DNA of 64,000 nt from Vibrio sinaloensis (GCF_000808535.1 NZ_JWLV01000023.1:62001-126000), one strand, 5' to 3'. Counted from the first letter of the stretch, positions 45,088 to 53,780 are shown. Notes: generated from the letters alone by a model not told the origin. Numbers and translations: made by a program.

Positions 45088-45111
45088 TCACTAGGCTGAC
45101 AAGGAAGTGTT

Positions 45112-46836
45112 ATGTGGCAACAAGGATTGGTATTGGCATTGTTATTGGGCATTGTTACATGCCTACTAACAACGCGGATTAAGCCTAGCTTCATTTTTGC
45201 TGGCGCAGCCTTTATTGCGTTTCTTGCTGGCATGATTGAGGTAGGCGAGGTTGCCACAAACTTTACTAACTCTTCTTTGGTGACTCTTGTGTTGTTGATC
45301 TTAGCGTCAGCGGCACTAGAGAAGACTCGCTTGATCAGTTGGGTGAGTCGATCGCTATCAACAGGGCCGTTAGGTACTGTAGTGGCGAAGCTGGGTGTTT
45401 CGACTGCTCTGCTTTCTTCTTTTACGAATAACACAGCAGTGGTTGTGTCGCTGATTGGTGCGATTAAGCGTAATCAACAGCATGCGCCTTCAAAACTGTT
45501 GATCCCTCTCTCATATGCCGCGATCTTAGGGGGCACCTTGACGTTGATCGGAACGTCAACGAACTTGATCATCAACAGCTTCGTGGAAGATGCAGGGCTG
45601 CCTAGTTTAGGGTTTTTCACACCTACTATGATCGGCCTTTCTGTTCTGGTTGGTGGACTCTTGATCTTGGTGCCATTAAGTTACCTGCTTCCCAACCATG
45701 ATGATCACAATCAAGATGATCTTCCTTACTTTTTGGAAGCTCGCGTAGAGCCAGGATCGCCACTGGTTGGGCGCAGCATTAGTGAGAATAATCTTCGCGC
45801 ACTCAGAAAACTGTTCCTAGCGGAAGTGATTCGCGATGGTCAAACTATGTCTTCCGTCGACCCTGACTTTGTTCTCCAAGCTCGCGATCGTCTTCTGTTT
45901 TGTGGTGATATTGAAAGTGTTGCCACATTGCAAGAAATCCAAGGTTTGACGCTGTTTGGTCAGCATCACTTGAATGGACAAAACTTTGTGGAAGTGGTGG
46001 TGAGTTCATCGGCAAGCTTTTGCAATAAGACTCTGAAATCGAGCCATTTCCGAGATCGGTTTGATGCTGTGGTGGTTGCCATTCGTCGAGGCCATGAGCG
46101 TCTTCAAGGTGGACTTGGGAACATTACGCTCAATGCGGGTGATACCCTAGTGTTGGTGCCAGGTAAACGATTTGAACAAGAGCGACAAGCGCATCGCAAA
46201 GAATTCGTCCTAATGAATGATCTTGATTCGAGCGCACGTCTTGATGCCAACAAGTCTGCGATCGTTTTGATCGGTTTTGCCAGTGTCATAGGGCTTGCGC
46301 TTCTTAATGTTGTGCCGTTAATTAAAGGGCTCTCGGTCTTCCTCTCTTTAACTTTGTTTACTGGTATTGTTCAACTTAGTGAGCTGCGCCGCCGCTTTCC
46401 TATCGATATTGTGGTGATTGTTGGCTCTGCGCTTTCTATCGCTCAGCTTATGCTTTCGTCTGGATTATCGATGGCATTGGGCCAAATGTTTATTGAAGCA
46501 TTCAACGGCTGGGGCGTGTTTGGCGCTATCGTTGCGACCTACTTATTGACTCTGATTTTAACCGAACTGGTAACCAACAATGCAGCCGCAGCCTTGGCCT
46601 TTCCAATTGGTTACAGCATGGCCATTGGTTATGGGGTTGACCCAATGCCGTTTGTAATGGCGGTGTTGTTTGGCGCAAGCGCGAGTTTTATCTCTCCTTA
46701 CGGATATCAAACTAACTTATTGGTTTACACCGTAGGGAACTACAAATTGACCGACTATATTCGTGTGGGAATACCGTTATCAATCGTATATTCAGTGCTG
46801 GTATTGGCGCTTATTCCCCAGTTTTTCCCGTATTAA
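45112..46836 (+). CDS. SLC13-type permease with two TrkA-C domains
   Basis: 574 residues. Two blocks of membrane segments (1-190 and ~385-574) flank a soluble centre (~205-370) holding two RCK/TrkA-C domains. SNTSL-like motifs FTNNTAVVVSLI and ELVTNNAAAALAFPIG mark the anion-binding hairpins. Being between cysN and cysC it is probably the sulfate importer of this cluster, as the classical cysTWA genes are not here. Substrate is inferred. Confidence 0.85.
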   Translation: MWQQGLVLALLLGIVTCLLTTRIKPSFIFAGAAFIAFLAGMIEVGEVATNFTNSSLVTLVLLILASAALEKTRLISWVSRSLSTGPLGTVVAKLGVSTALLSSFTNNTAVVVSLIGAIKRNQQHAPSKLLIPLSYAAILGGTLTLIGTSTNLIINSFVEDAGLPSLGFFTPTMIGLSVLVGGLLILVPLSYLLPNHDDHNQDDLPYFLEARVEPGSPLVGRSISENNLRALRKLFLAEVIRDGQTMSSVDPDFVLQARDRLLFCGDIESVATLQEIQGLTLFGQHHLNGQNFVEVVVSSSASFCNKTLKSSHFRDRFDAVVVAIRRGHERLQGGLGNITLNAGDTLVLVPGKRFEQERQAHRKEFVLMNDLDSSARLDANKSAIVLIGFASVIGLALLNVVPLIKGLSVFLSLTLFTGIVQLSELRRRFPIDIVVIVGSALSIAQLMLSSGLSMALGQMFIEAFNGWGVFGAIVATYLLTLILTELVTNNAAAALAFPIGYSMAIGYGVDPMPFVMAVLFGASASFISPYGYQTNLLVYTVGNYKLTDYIRVGIPLSIVYSVLVLALIPQFFPY

Positions 46837-46848
46837 AAGGACACAGTT

Positions 46849-47466
46849 ATGACAACGGAAACGCCAACTAAGGATGAAAATATCGTTTGGCATAAGCATG
46901 CTATCGATAAGCAGTTTCGTGCTAACTTAAAGCAGCAAAAACCGGCTGTGCTTTGGTTTACAGGTCTTTCAGGTGCAGGAAAATCCACTGTGGCTGGAGC
47001 GTTAGAAAACAAGCTAGCAGAACTGGGCTACCACACCTACTTGCTTGATGGTGACAATGTTCGACATGGTTTGTGTAGTGATTTGGGCTTTTCTGAGCAA
47101 GATCGCCGAGAAAATATACGTCGCATCGGTGAGCTATCTAAACTCATGGCTGACGCAGGTTTAATCGTTCTCTCTGCTTTTATTTCCCCTCACCGAACGG
47201 AGCGTCAACTTGTCCGAGACCTGCTTCCGGAAGGAGAATTTATTGAAGTCTTCGTCAATGCATCTCTTGAGGTATGTGAGCAACGCGACCCTAAGGGGCT
47301 GTATAAAAAAGCGCGAGCGGGAGAAATCCCTAATTTTACAGGAATCGACTCTGAATATGAGGCTCCCATCAATCCAGAGATCGATTTATTAGCGGGAGAA
47401 AAATCAATTGATGAGCTGGTGGATGACTGTTTGCAAGCTCTAAAGGCGCGCAACATTATTGCATGA
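46849..47466 (+). CDS. cysC: Adenylylsulfate kinase
   Basis: 205 residues; P-loop [25 protein letters not shown] and [15 protein letters not shown]. It phosphorylates APS to PAPS, the substrate of PAPS reductase. Twelve bases after the permease. Ends the cys run. Confidence 0.97.
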   Translation: MTTETPTKDENIVWHKHAIDKQFRANLKQQKPAVLWFTGLSGAGKSTVAGALENKLAELGYHTYLLDGDNVRHGLCSDLGFSEQDRRENIRRIGELSKLMADAGLIVLSAFISPHRTERQLVRDLLPEGEFIEVFVNASLEVCEQRDPKGLYKKARAGEIPNFTGIDSEYEAPINPEIDLLAGEKSIDELVDDCLQALKARNIIA

Positions 47467-47472
47467 CCTAAT

Positions 47473-47500
47473 AAAAAAGCTTCCCTTGGGAAGCTTTTTT
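47473..47500. terminator. Bidirectional terminator between cysC and cheX
   Basis: AAAAAAGCTTCCC-TT-GGGAAGCTTTTTT is symmetrical and lies between converging genes. Confidence 0.9.
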
Positions 47501-47515
47501 GATCTCGCTGAGCGG

Positions 47516-47977
47516 TTACTCGAAGCAAATCTCAATGAAGGCATTACCCCATTGAGATGAAAAAGGCATGATTATGATTGAGCCTTCACATTTATGACGA
47601 ATCGTATGGCCTTTGCCAGATACGACAACAGGTGTTGCCATATCAAAGTCGAAACCGCTATCAGCTAGAATACGTTTTGCGCCACCTGTTACCATGTTGG
47701 TGATTTCACCCACCATATCGGTTACTTCGTCGTTTAGACCATTCGGGCGCTCACCTAGCATGTTTTGCATGATTTCTAATGCAAGACTCTCATCAAAGGT
47801 AATAGACATAGAACCGCGGCTTTGCGGACCAACCATCCCTATTAAACCTGATACATCCCCACGTGCGATTTCATCTTTCTTAACACGAGGTTTTTGTGGC
47901 TTCAGCTCCAGTGAAGCCATCGTCTTTAGAACGTTCATTAAAGAAGCTAAAAACGGGTTTACAAATTCAGCGCGCAT
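47516..47977 (-). CDS. cheX: CheX-like chemotaxis phosphatase
   Basis: 153 residues of the CheC/CheX/FliY family. The catalytic ExxN is in VGEITNMVTGGAK. CheX proteins remove phosphate from CheY-P. It lies outside any chemotaxis operon. In Vibrio similar stand-alone proteins occur; the target CheY is unknown. Confidence 0.85.
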   Translation of the reverse strand: MRAEFVNPFLASLMNVLKTMASLELKPQKPRVKKDEIARGDVSGLIGMVGPQSRGSMSITFDESLALEIMQNMLGERPNGLNDEVTDMVGEITNMVTGGAKRILADSGFDFDMATPVVVSGKGHTIRHKCEGSIIIMPFSSQWGNAFIEICFE

Positions 47978-48003
47978 AACTTTCTTCTATATCTTTATTT
48001 CGC

Positions 48004-48453
48004 TTATTCGGATGAGCAGTTTTTACAAACACCGTGAGATTCAATCACATGGTTGGTGATGGTAAATCCATGCTTTTCCGCATTGTTAACTAACAAGGCT
48101 ACCAAACTATCATCTAGCAGTTCAATAACATTACTGCATTTATCACAGATCAGCATGTGTGAATAATGCGTGTGGGCGTTACAAGAGCCACATTGGATAT
48201 AGCTGTTGGTTGACTCGACTCGATGAATAAACCCCTGTTCTAACAAAAACTCCAAGGCTCTATAGACCGTTGGCGGCTTTGCTTGAGGTTCAGTCTGTTT
48301 CAAATCCTCTAACAGCTCATAAGCGCTTGATGCTTTGGGGCTCGCACAGATTAACTCAAATACGCGCTTACGCTGTGAAGTGAGTCGTACGCCGCGAGCA
48401 GCGCATATTTCTTCAATTTGTGTGACTAGCTGTTGATCCAAACTGTTCACCAT
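48004..48453 (-). CDS. zur: Zinc uptake regulator Zur
   Basis: 149 residues, Fur family. N-terminal winged helix (RGVRLTSQRKRVFELI, PPTVYRALEFLLEQG), then metal-binding and dimer domains with CGSC, CDKC and CKNC pairs and HTHYSH. Zinc-loaded Zur represses zinc importers. In V. cholerae zur sits beside dusA; here the dusA start lies 580 bases upstream. Confidence 0.93.
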   Translation of the reverse strand: MVNSLDQQLVTQIEEICAARGVRLTSQRKRVFELICASPKASSAYELLEDLKQTEPQAKPPTVYRALEFLLEQGFIHRVESTNSYIQCGSCNAHTHYSHMLICDKCSNVIELLDDSLVALLVNNAEKHGFTITNHVIESHGVCKNCSSE

Positions 48454-49032
48454 TCCTCATGGACATTTTTAATAATATACCATTTATTGAGGTTTATCGT
48501 TGATCTATGGGTAATTTATGATTGCTTGTTCAGTTAGTTACCCCAATGAACCTTAATGGCTTATGCCGCCTAAGTTACTCTAAGTTGATGGAAAACGAAA
48601 CAAGATCAGTAAGAGTTAGCGCCGTTTTGCTGTCTTGGTGACAGTATCGTATGTGCTTAGCGGTAGATTCTATTGTTGATAGACAAGGGCGTGGCGAGCA
48701 AATGAAACTGGTAGAGTCAGTAATCCTGGGGGTAAACCTTGCTTTGGGTCACCCGTAGACCAAAAGGTGATATTGCTTTCTGAGCTTAGAATGATGATCG
48801 ATTTTATCTCCACATAATCAAACAATTAAGATGTTGCTATTGGGGCAGGTAGCTTTTGGCCTACTGGTGGTAAAGTGCTGAATGGCGCATGGCACATGCG
48901 AAGGCACTTGTATTGAGCCTGTCTGGGTATTGCTGACCGAGTTTCTCTTTTTCCTGAATGTTTGTGATTCTGTGTGTATAATCGCGAATCGATTTTTCAC
49001 CAAGATGCTCACTTTACTGCGAGACTCACCTT
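48454..49032. other. Intergenic region between zur and the dusA start
   Basis: No credible gene is seen in these 579 bases. A TATAAT at about 48977-48982, 50 bases before the dusA ATG, is the likely native dusA promoter -10; its -35 is weak. A promoter for zur should lie near 48470-48540 on the other strand, but I cannot assign it confidently. Confidence 0.4.
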
Positions 49033-49107
49033 ATGAAACCTGACAATACTAGTAAATACGCGGCTAACCGCTTTTCCATTGCACCCATGCTCGATTGGAT
49101 TGATTAA
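49033..49107 (+). pseudogene. dusA: dusA 5' remnant cut by the integrated element
   Basis: The native start of dusA survives as 24 codons, [20 protein letters not shown] and then DWID before a stop. The tRNA-dihydrouridine synthase reading frame breaks just after the 19-bp attachment core, where element DNA begins. The same [15 protein letters not shown] sequence reappears at the right end of the element, where dusA is rebuilt. The remnant keeps the host promoter but makes at most a short peptide. Confidence 0.9.
49081..49099 (+). repeat. attL core
   Basis: GCACCCATGCTCGATTGGA is identical to 63399-63417. It lies in dusA codons for APMLDW. DusA is a known integration target of a dedicated integrase family. 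Confidence 0.9.
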
Positions 49108-49133
49108 TATTTACTTTCAATAAGTTAGGTTGA

Positions 49134-49150
49134 TTGAGGGGGACTATAGG
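49134..49150 (+). repeat. Terminal direct repeat, left copy (possible integrase arm site)
   Basis: TTGAGGGGGACTATAGG is repeated exactly at 63254-63270. Here the next bases AGTCCC create an inverted repeat with GGGACT. It lies 35 bases inside attL. An integrase or excisionase binding role is inferred. Confidence 0.6.
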
Positions 49151-49353
49151 AGTCCCGACCTTAAGTCGCTCTTAATTCTAAGTTGTTGGGGTATTGATAG
49201 CAAAGTTTTGTAAATTCTTTGTTGTATCTCTCGACATCATAGCTAATTTGTACAATTATGGAGTTGTCAATTGTTTAATTGTTGAACTTTTGATAGCATC
49301 GCGGCTCTCTAATTGCCGCCCCTGATAAAAGCATGGAGCTATAGGGGGAAGTC

Positions 49354-49560
49354 ATGAAAAATTGGATCTCGTATATGTTTAGTTTCTTCAAAACTGATAA
49401 AGCGCCTAAGCTGAAAGCCAAGAAGTTTGAGATTGAGCCGAAAATGGTTAACTCAGACGTGTACCGCATTGATATGAAATCTCTACGTAACAGTAAAGCG
49501 GTAAAAAAGCAGCTACGTGCTGCAGAAGCGAGTTTTGAAAGAGAAAAGGCTACAGCCTAA
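49354..49560 (+). CDS. Small basic protein of the prophage, unknown function
   Basis: 68 residues: a hydrophobic, aromatic start (MKNWISYMFSFFK) and a Lys/Arg-rich remainder with a predicted C-terminal helix (SKAVKKQLRAAEASFEREK). A GGGGGAAG site precedes the ATG, and it has its own terminator, so it is an independent expression unit at the left end of the element. No known family recognised. Confidence 0.6.
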   Translation: MKNWISYMFSFFKTDKAPKLKAKKFEIEPKMVNSDVYRIDMKSLRNSKAVKKQLRAAEASFEREKATA

Positions 49561-49581
49561 ACCATAAGAAACTGTTACCAT

Positions 49582-49611
49582 AAAGGGGTGTCGATATCGA
49601 CACCCCTTTTT
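49582..49611 (+). terminator. Terminator after the 68-residue gene
   Basis: AAAGGGGTGTCGAT followed directly by its reverse complement (14-bp arms), then TTTTTG. Twenty-one bases past the stop. Confidence 0.9.
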
Positions 49612-49633
49612 GTATTTCTATGGTTAGGATTAA

Positions 49634-50482
49634 ATGATTAAACCCACAGTATTGATAGTTTTTGTTCTGGGTATCGCAGGTTATAACTTGCTAAGGAATA
49701 TACACAAAACACATTACATGCTGCAAAGAAGTAGTGGCTACCATACCTTTTTTAGTTCTTCTGCTTCAGGTTTACTATTAGCTTTCTTTGCATCTTTACT
49801 CTACTACTGGCTAGTTTCATTAGGCTATAACAGCAATGTAGAAAACTCAGTAGGTAAACTCTTTCTAGAGCGTGCTTTCTTGACTAGCTTTGATACACAA
49901 ACAGTAGCTATGTTTGAGATTAGCTTTATCACTCTAATTCTTAGTCAAATACTCCCTTGGCTTGCGTATTTACCATTTAACAAGAAAGCTCTTCTAAGAG
50001 AAGAGTTCTTCAATGATGCAGAAAGCCCTGAGTTTACAAAGTTGTTTTATCGTTCTTCACTTACTGGTGTACCTGTTCTTTTCACGCTTTCAGACCGAAA
50101 AGTGTATATAGGTTACATTTATGAAATACCAACTAAGCCTTTTACAGATATTTATGTGTTGCCACTATTTAGTGGTTATAGGTGTAAAGATGAACTTAGG
50201 CTTAAAAAAGTGACACCTTATAAACCTGTTATTGACTCATTGGAAGCTGAGGAGAAAAAGAAAATTAAGCGAGTGCTGCGGCAAAAGGGTTATAAAGAAA
50301 GTGATACAAAGGAGTATGTAGATGACTTTCTTGATCAGCGTAATATCTGGGCTGACTTTATAATTGCGTTACCACTGCGTGAAATTGTTCATGCTCATCT
50401 TCATGATTTTGCTCATGAGAATATGTTTCATAAGCATGAAGCTAAAGAAGAGTGGAATGAGCTAGGTAATTTTAAGTTTTAA
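49634..50482 (+). CDS. Membrane protein, possibly DUF6338 family (prophage cargo)
   Basis: 282 residues. Membrane segments at about 5-20, 43-65 and 93-115 are followed by a soluble region holding LSDRKVYIGYIYEIP and YVLPLFSGYRCKDELRLKKVTPY, a pattern I associate with DUF6338. It has no place in the virion gene block and its base composition is visibly more AT-rich than the capsid region, suggesting separate acquisition. Possible roles are superinfection exclusion or defence; neither is shown. Confidence 0.6.
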   Translation: MIKPTVLIVFVLGIAGYNLLRNIHKTHYMLQRSSGYHTFFSSSASGLLLAFFASLLYYWLVSLGYNSNVENSVGKLFLERAFLTSFDTQTVAMFEISFITLILSQILPWLAYLPFNKKALLREEFFNDAESPEFTKLFYRSSLTGVPVLFTLSDRKVYIGYIYEIPTKPFTDIYVLPLFSGYRCKDELRLKKVTPYKPVIDSLEAEEKKKIKRVLRQKGYKESDTKEYVDDFLDQRNIWADFIIALPLREIVHAHLHDFAHENMFHKHEAKEEWNELGNFKF

Positions 50483-50487
50483 TTAGT

Positions 50488-50512
50488 AAAAGGAGCCTTA
50501 AGGCTCCTTTTT
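50488..50512. terminator. Bidirectional terminator between the membrane protein and repressor genes
   Basis: AAAAGGAGCC-TTAA-GGCTCCTTTTT lies between converging genes and overlaps the repressor stop codon by two bases. Confidence 0.85.
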
Positions 50513-51116
50513 ACATCCTTTGCCCTGACCAGACTACTTCACCAATGATTTCAAAGTCTGCACTTTGAATATCTTTCTTCGATAGTTCCCACGGTTCGTA
50601 AGCTGGATTATCACTCACAACTTTGATTCCTTGTGGCAAAAACTGAATGCGTTTCACCATCAAGCGGCCATCAAAGCGGAAAACGTAGATACCGTCATTT
50701 GAGAATCCATCAACACGATTAACCATCACAATGCTCTGGTTCTTGAGCGTTGGGCTCATGCTGTCACCACGGACAGGCATTAGGAAAATATTGTTTGGGT
50801 TGAAACCAAGCTCTTGTCTAATGAACTTTTCACTAAACACCATTGCGCTTGATTCTTCTTCTTTTTCAACCAGTGCCCCATGACCCGCACTTACTTCAAC
50901 TTCATAGAATTTGAGTTCTAGGTAGCCACGGGGAGCAAGTGAGCCATTTTGTGACAGCTCTCTAGCTTTGATGAAAATATCCTCAGGGATGTGGTTTCGG
51001 TGTTTCCAGTTGGAAATTGTCTTTGGAGACTTGCCAAGAGCCTTTGCTAAATCAACGTTCTTAGCGGTGTTGGTTAATCGCTTAAGCTCTTTTAGTTGTT
51101 CCTCAAAACTTCCCAT
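50511..51116 (-). CDS. CI/PrtR-like repressor with S24 autoprotease domain
   Basis: 201 residues. The N-terminal CI-type helix-turn-helix is VDLAKALGKSPKTISNWKHR (21-40). The cleavage site is Ala77-Gly78 in EVSAGHG. Catalytic residues are Ser119 (PVRGDSMSPTL) and Lys155 (GRLMVKRI), as in LexA, CI and PrtR. RecA-promoted self-cleavage after DNA damage is expected of the family. It is divergent from the PrtN-like gene across a 133-base operator region and likely maintains lysogeny. Confidence 0.92.
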   Translation of the reverse strand: MGSFEEQLKELKRLTNTAKNVDLAKALGKSPKTISNWKHRNHIPEDIFIKARELSQNGSLAPRGYLELKFYEVEVSAGHGALVEKEEESSAMVFSEKFIRQELGFNPNNIFLMPVRGDSMSPTLKNQSIVMVNRVDGFSNDGIYVFRFDGRLMVKRIQFLPQGIKVVSDNPAYEPWELSKKDIQSADFEIIGEVVWSGQRM

Positions 51117-51249
51117 AAAAATATCTCCGTGTACTTTTGGGGTTGATTTAAGAAATTAGATCCTCAATAATTCCCTTTGTTGAGTTTGGGGATGTTAAGG
51201 GGAACTAGAATTTCCTTTAACTCCCTCTAGTGTACTACACGGAGGAAGT
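51117..51249. promoter_or_regulatory. Divergent repressor/activator control region
   Basis: An imperfect inverted repeat, GTTAAGGGGAA (51194-51204) and TTTCCTTTAAC (51211-51221), matches at 9 of 11 arm positions and is a candidate operator. CTCCGTGTAC (51125-51134) and GTGTACTACAC (51230-51240) mirror each other next to the two start codons; they include the ribosome sites, so their symmetry may be partly chance. No LexA box is seen here. Confidence 0.5.
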
Positions 51250-51504
51250 ATGAATACAAGTTTTGCCCTATTAGCTCGTTTTGAAAGTCCAACCGTTGAG
51301 CTAAAACAAATTAGCCAAGAATTTTTTGGCATTACTCCTAAGACAGCGGAGCAGCGAGCGAAAGCCTGTGATTTCCCTGTTCCTACCTTCAAGTTGCGCG
51401 ATTCTGAGCGCAGCCCCTCTCTAATCAAAGTCGAAGACTTGGCCGCTTATATCGACAAGCGACACAAAGAAGCAAAGCAAGATTGGCTATCAGTTAATGG
51501 TTAG
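51250..51504 (+). CDS. PrtN-type (pyocin activator family) regulator
   Basis: 84 residues. MNTSFALLARFESPTVELKQ, then QEFFGITPKTAEQRAKACDF and a short basic/beta end with LIKVEDLAAYID are the layout of the pyocin activator PrtN family, which has a MerR/excisionase-like winged helix. In Pseudomonas PrtN turns on pyocin genes and is repressed by PrtR. Here it faces the S24 repressor, the same logic, and so probably activates the lytic genes. An excisionase role is an alternative. Confidence 0.8.
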   Translation: MNTSFALLARFESPTVELKQISQEFFGITPKTAEQRAKACDFPVPTFKLRDSERSPSLIKVEDLAAYIDKRHKEAKQDWLSVNG

Positions 51505-51516
51505 GGAGAGCAGACA

Positions 51517-51693
51517 ATGAATACACCCATTCACGCAATCAACATTGATTTTACTCACTCAAGCGAAGCCAAAGCACTGCTTGAGGCTATTGGTTCACGA
51601 ATCGCACCCGTACCCAATGCAGAAGCCTATTTGGATCAGGTTTGTTGCCAACTCCAAGAGGCCATTGAGCTGCTAGAGAGTTTGGAGGTGTAA
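51517..51693 (+). CDS. Small acidic protein, unknown function
   Basis: 58 codons (MNTPIHAINIDFTHSSEAKA...). The C-terminal half is an acidic helix (CCQLQEAIELLESLEV). AGGGAGAG gives a ribosome site. Twelve bases after the PrtN-like gene and 2 before the next, so part of the early operon. Confidence 0.6.
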   Translation: MNTPIHAINIDFTHSSEAKALLEAIGSRIAPVPNAEAYLDQVCCQLQEAIELLESLEV

Positions 51694-51695
51694 CT

Positions 51696-51875
51696 GTGCA
51701 GGTATCTGACCCCATTCATTTGCCCTGTCCTGATATGGCGGGAATGGTGAACCCAGACCCTAAAAAGCGACAGCGCTCTATCAGCATTTTGCAAAAGCTC
51801 CGCGAGGAACACGGCTTAAACCAAAAGAGAACGAAAGGCTTGAACGTAAACCCGCTTACGTGGCGACGAACTTAA
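51696..51875 (+). CDS. Small basic protein, unknown function (GTG start)
   Basis: 59 codons from GTG; GGAGG nine bases upstream lies in the previous gene. The C-terminal half is basic (DPKKRQRSISILQKLREEHG). An internal ATG at 51735 region would give a shorter product. It could bind nucleic acid; this is a guess. The Rep start follows 3 bases after its stop. Confidence 0.5.
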   Translation: MQVSDPIHLPCPDMAGMVNPDPKKRQRSISILQKLREEHGLNQKRTKGLNVNPLTWRRT

Positions 51876-51878
51876 GTA

Positions 51879-53780
51879 ATGAAAAAAGAAGATCTACTGT
51901 ATGTGGGCGGAGCTGTTCGCCCACTCGATAAAATCTTGAAAACCAATGCCTGCTATGAAGCGGGTTTTTTAGGTTCTGATTTTCAGCAATGGGCTGAGAG
52001 TGAGAACCAAAAACTCCGTGTCCATGAACAACTGCATTTTTTGCGCACCAAACACATCCGCGAAGCGGCTCGCGATAGCGAGGAAACAATAGGCTTGTCC
52101 AAGGGCGCAAAAGTCGGACACGACAAAAAACGCCAGAAAATCGCTCGAATTGATAAGCGTCTGCGAGTGCTCAAGCATCCTCGCGGCGTTAAAACGGAAC
52201 TTGATAGCAGGAAAGGGCATGACAGCTTTGAAAGCCTGTACGCGACTACAGGGCGAACGAGTGCGGCTGTCTTACCGCTTGCGCATGAGAAAACAACGTT
52301 TACCCCAGAATCATCCCCCGTTTCCTTGCATCTACAAAAACGAGATTGGTCAGGTCAGCATCGAGCGCAGATAGTCACTCAACCGCCAGCGGGAAGCGCT
52401 CCGGATGCAAATGTGGGAGAACGCTTCACTGAAAAGCTCACTAAACGAAGTGTGTCGAAAATCTTTGAGTCGGGCGCGTATGTTGCTCAGTGCCATGATG
52501 GTTTCACCACGTTCTTAACGCTTACCTTTTCGCGTGAGCAGCGAATGGCGTTATTTGGGGCAATGGCTGAAGCCGAAGGGCGACCTTACACGCCGATTCG
52601 ATTTGAGCGAGACAAAGGGACGTTGGTTCACGGCAAAGACGGGCAATACACCTTGTTACCCGAGAAACCGTTCAAGGTGATCAAAGTGCTTGAGACTACG
52701 ATGGGGCGAGAAGTCTCTCGCTTCTTGGATGGCTGCAAGAAAATGTATCAGCGCGGTTGGGAAACTGAGACCGGAAGAAAAATTGAGCCTCACTACAAAG
52801 CGAAGCCAACCGAGTTCGGCCCAGACCGAGAGAAAGCGGATTTTCATTACATTTGGGTGGCAGAGTGTCCACCAAGCAAAGATGAAAACGGCGAAATTAT
52901 CGGTGAGCCAAACCCTCACATTCATTTGGTGATGCGTTGGTCGGTAGATAAATCGGTTTTTGCTGATTGGGCGAAACGACTTGAAGCACTTTGGGGGCAG
53001 GGAATGGCGCACCTTGAATGGATTAAGCAACCCAAAGCGGCAAGCTCCTATCTGATTAAAGCGCTCGGTTATGCCGCAAAAGGCGAGAACGCAGACCAAG
53101 GCTTGATTCGTGGCAATCGCTATAACATTGCGCGTTGTTCTCGCGCTCCGGCATGGGAAACATTAGCCACGTTCGAAGCTGACAACATTACTGCTGTGAT
53201 TAAAGAGCTTGGCTACAAGTTAGAGCAATGGAAGAAACCGCTACAGCGTTCACTTTCGCGCATCAACAAGATGAAGGCTCAAACCATTAAAGCGTCCGGC
53301 ATTGCGAAGAAACAAGATCAGCCTCAAGCGTATTTGGACAAACTGCAAAGTCGCATCATTCGTTTAGAGCGAGCGGCCAAGAAAGTCACTCAAGATATGA
53401 AGCAAAAAGAAATGCACGTTTCGAGCATGAATCGTTTTTCTATCACCTTTGATGGCGATAAATCGCGTGAACGATTAGACAGCTTTTTGCATTGGGCATG
53501 TGGGGCGCGAGGTTGGTCAATGGAGCTGCTAGGTGCAACGGGCCAATATAGCGAAGTGTTAGAGCGAGAGGTTTACGGCACTCGGCATCATATCGACTTA
53601 AGTGATATTCGACAGCAAGCAAGAGAGCAGTATCAAGCTCAATATGAACATTTCTTAGAGAGGCGAGCGTATTGGCAGAGTGTTTTAAAAGAGCCAGTAC
53701 CTAATGAGCCGACCGAAGAAGAAATTAACTATTGGCAGAGCATTAAATCTGACTACCTAGAAGGCAGGTTAGCCGCTTAG
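51879..53780 (+). CDS. Rolling-circle replication initiator (PM2 P12-like HUH endonuclease)
   Basis: 633 residues, close to the ~634 of PM2 P12. A motif 1-like FLTLTFSREQR (~207-217) precedes the metal-binding HUH motif His347-Ile-His349 in EPNPHIHLVMRW. The candidate nucleophiles are Tyr391 and Tyr398 in SSYLIKALGYAAKG. The C-terminal half is basic and helical. Such proteins nick the plus strand and start rolling-circle replication of a circular genome. It is the last early gene. The ribosome site is weak, so translation may depend on coupling to the preceding gene. Confidence 0.82.
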   Translation: MKKEDLLYVGGAVRPLDKILKTNACYEAGFLGSDFQQWAESENQKLRVHEQLHFLRTKHIREAARDSEETIGLSKGAKVGHDKKRQKIARIDKRLRVLKHPRGVKTELDSRKGHDSFESLYATTGRTSAAVLPLAHEKTTFTPESSPVSLHLQKRDWSGQHRAQIVTQPPAGSAPDANVGERFTEKLTKRSVSKIFESGAYVAQCHDGFTTFLTLTFSREQRMALFGAMAEAEGRPYTPIRFERDKGTLVHGKDGQYTLLPEKPFKVIKVLETTMGREVSRFLDGCKKMYQRGWETETGRKIEPHYKAKPTEFGPDREKADFHYIWVAECPPSKDENGEIIGEPNPHIHLVMRWSVDKSVFADWAKRLEALWGQGMAHLEWIKQPKAASSYLIKALGYAAKGENADQGLIRGNRYNIARCSRAPAWETLATFEADNITAVIKELGYKLEQWKKPLQRSLSRINKMKAQTIKASGIAKKQDQPQAYLDKLQSRIIRLERAAKKVTQDMKQKEMHVSSMNRFSITFDGDKSRERLDSFLHWACGARGWSMELLGATGQYSEVLEREVYGTRHHIDLSDIRQQAREQYQAQYEHFLERRAYWQSVLKEPVPNEPTEEEINYWQSIKSDYLEGRLAA

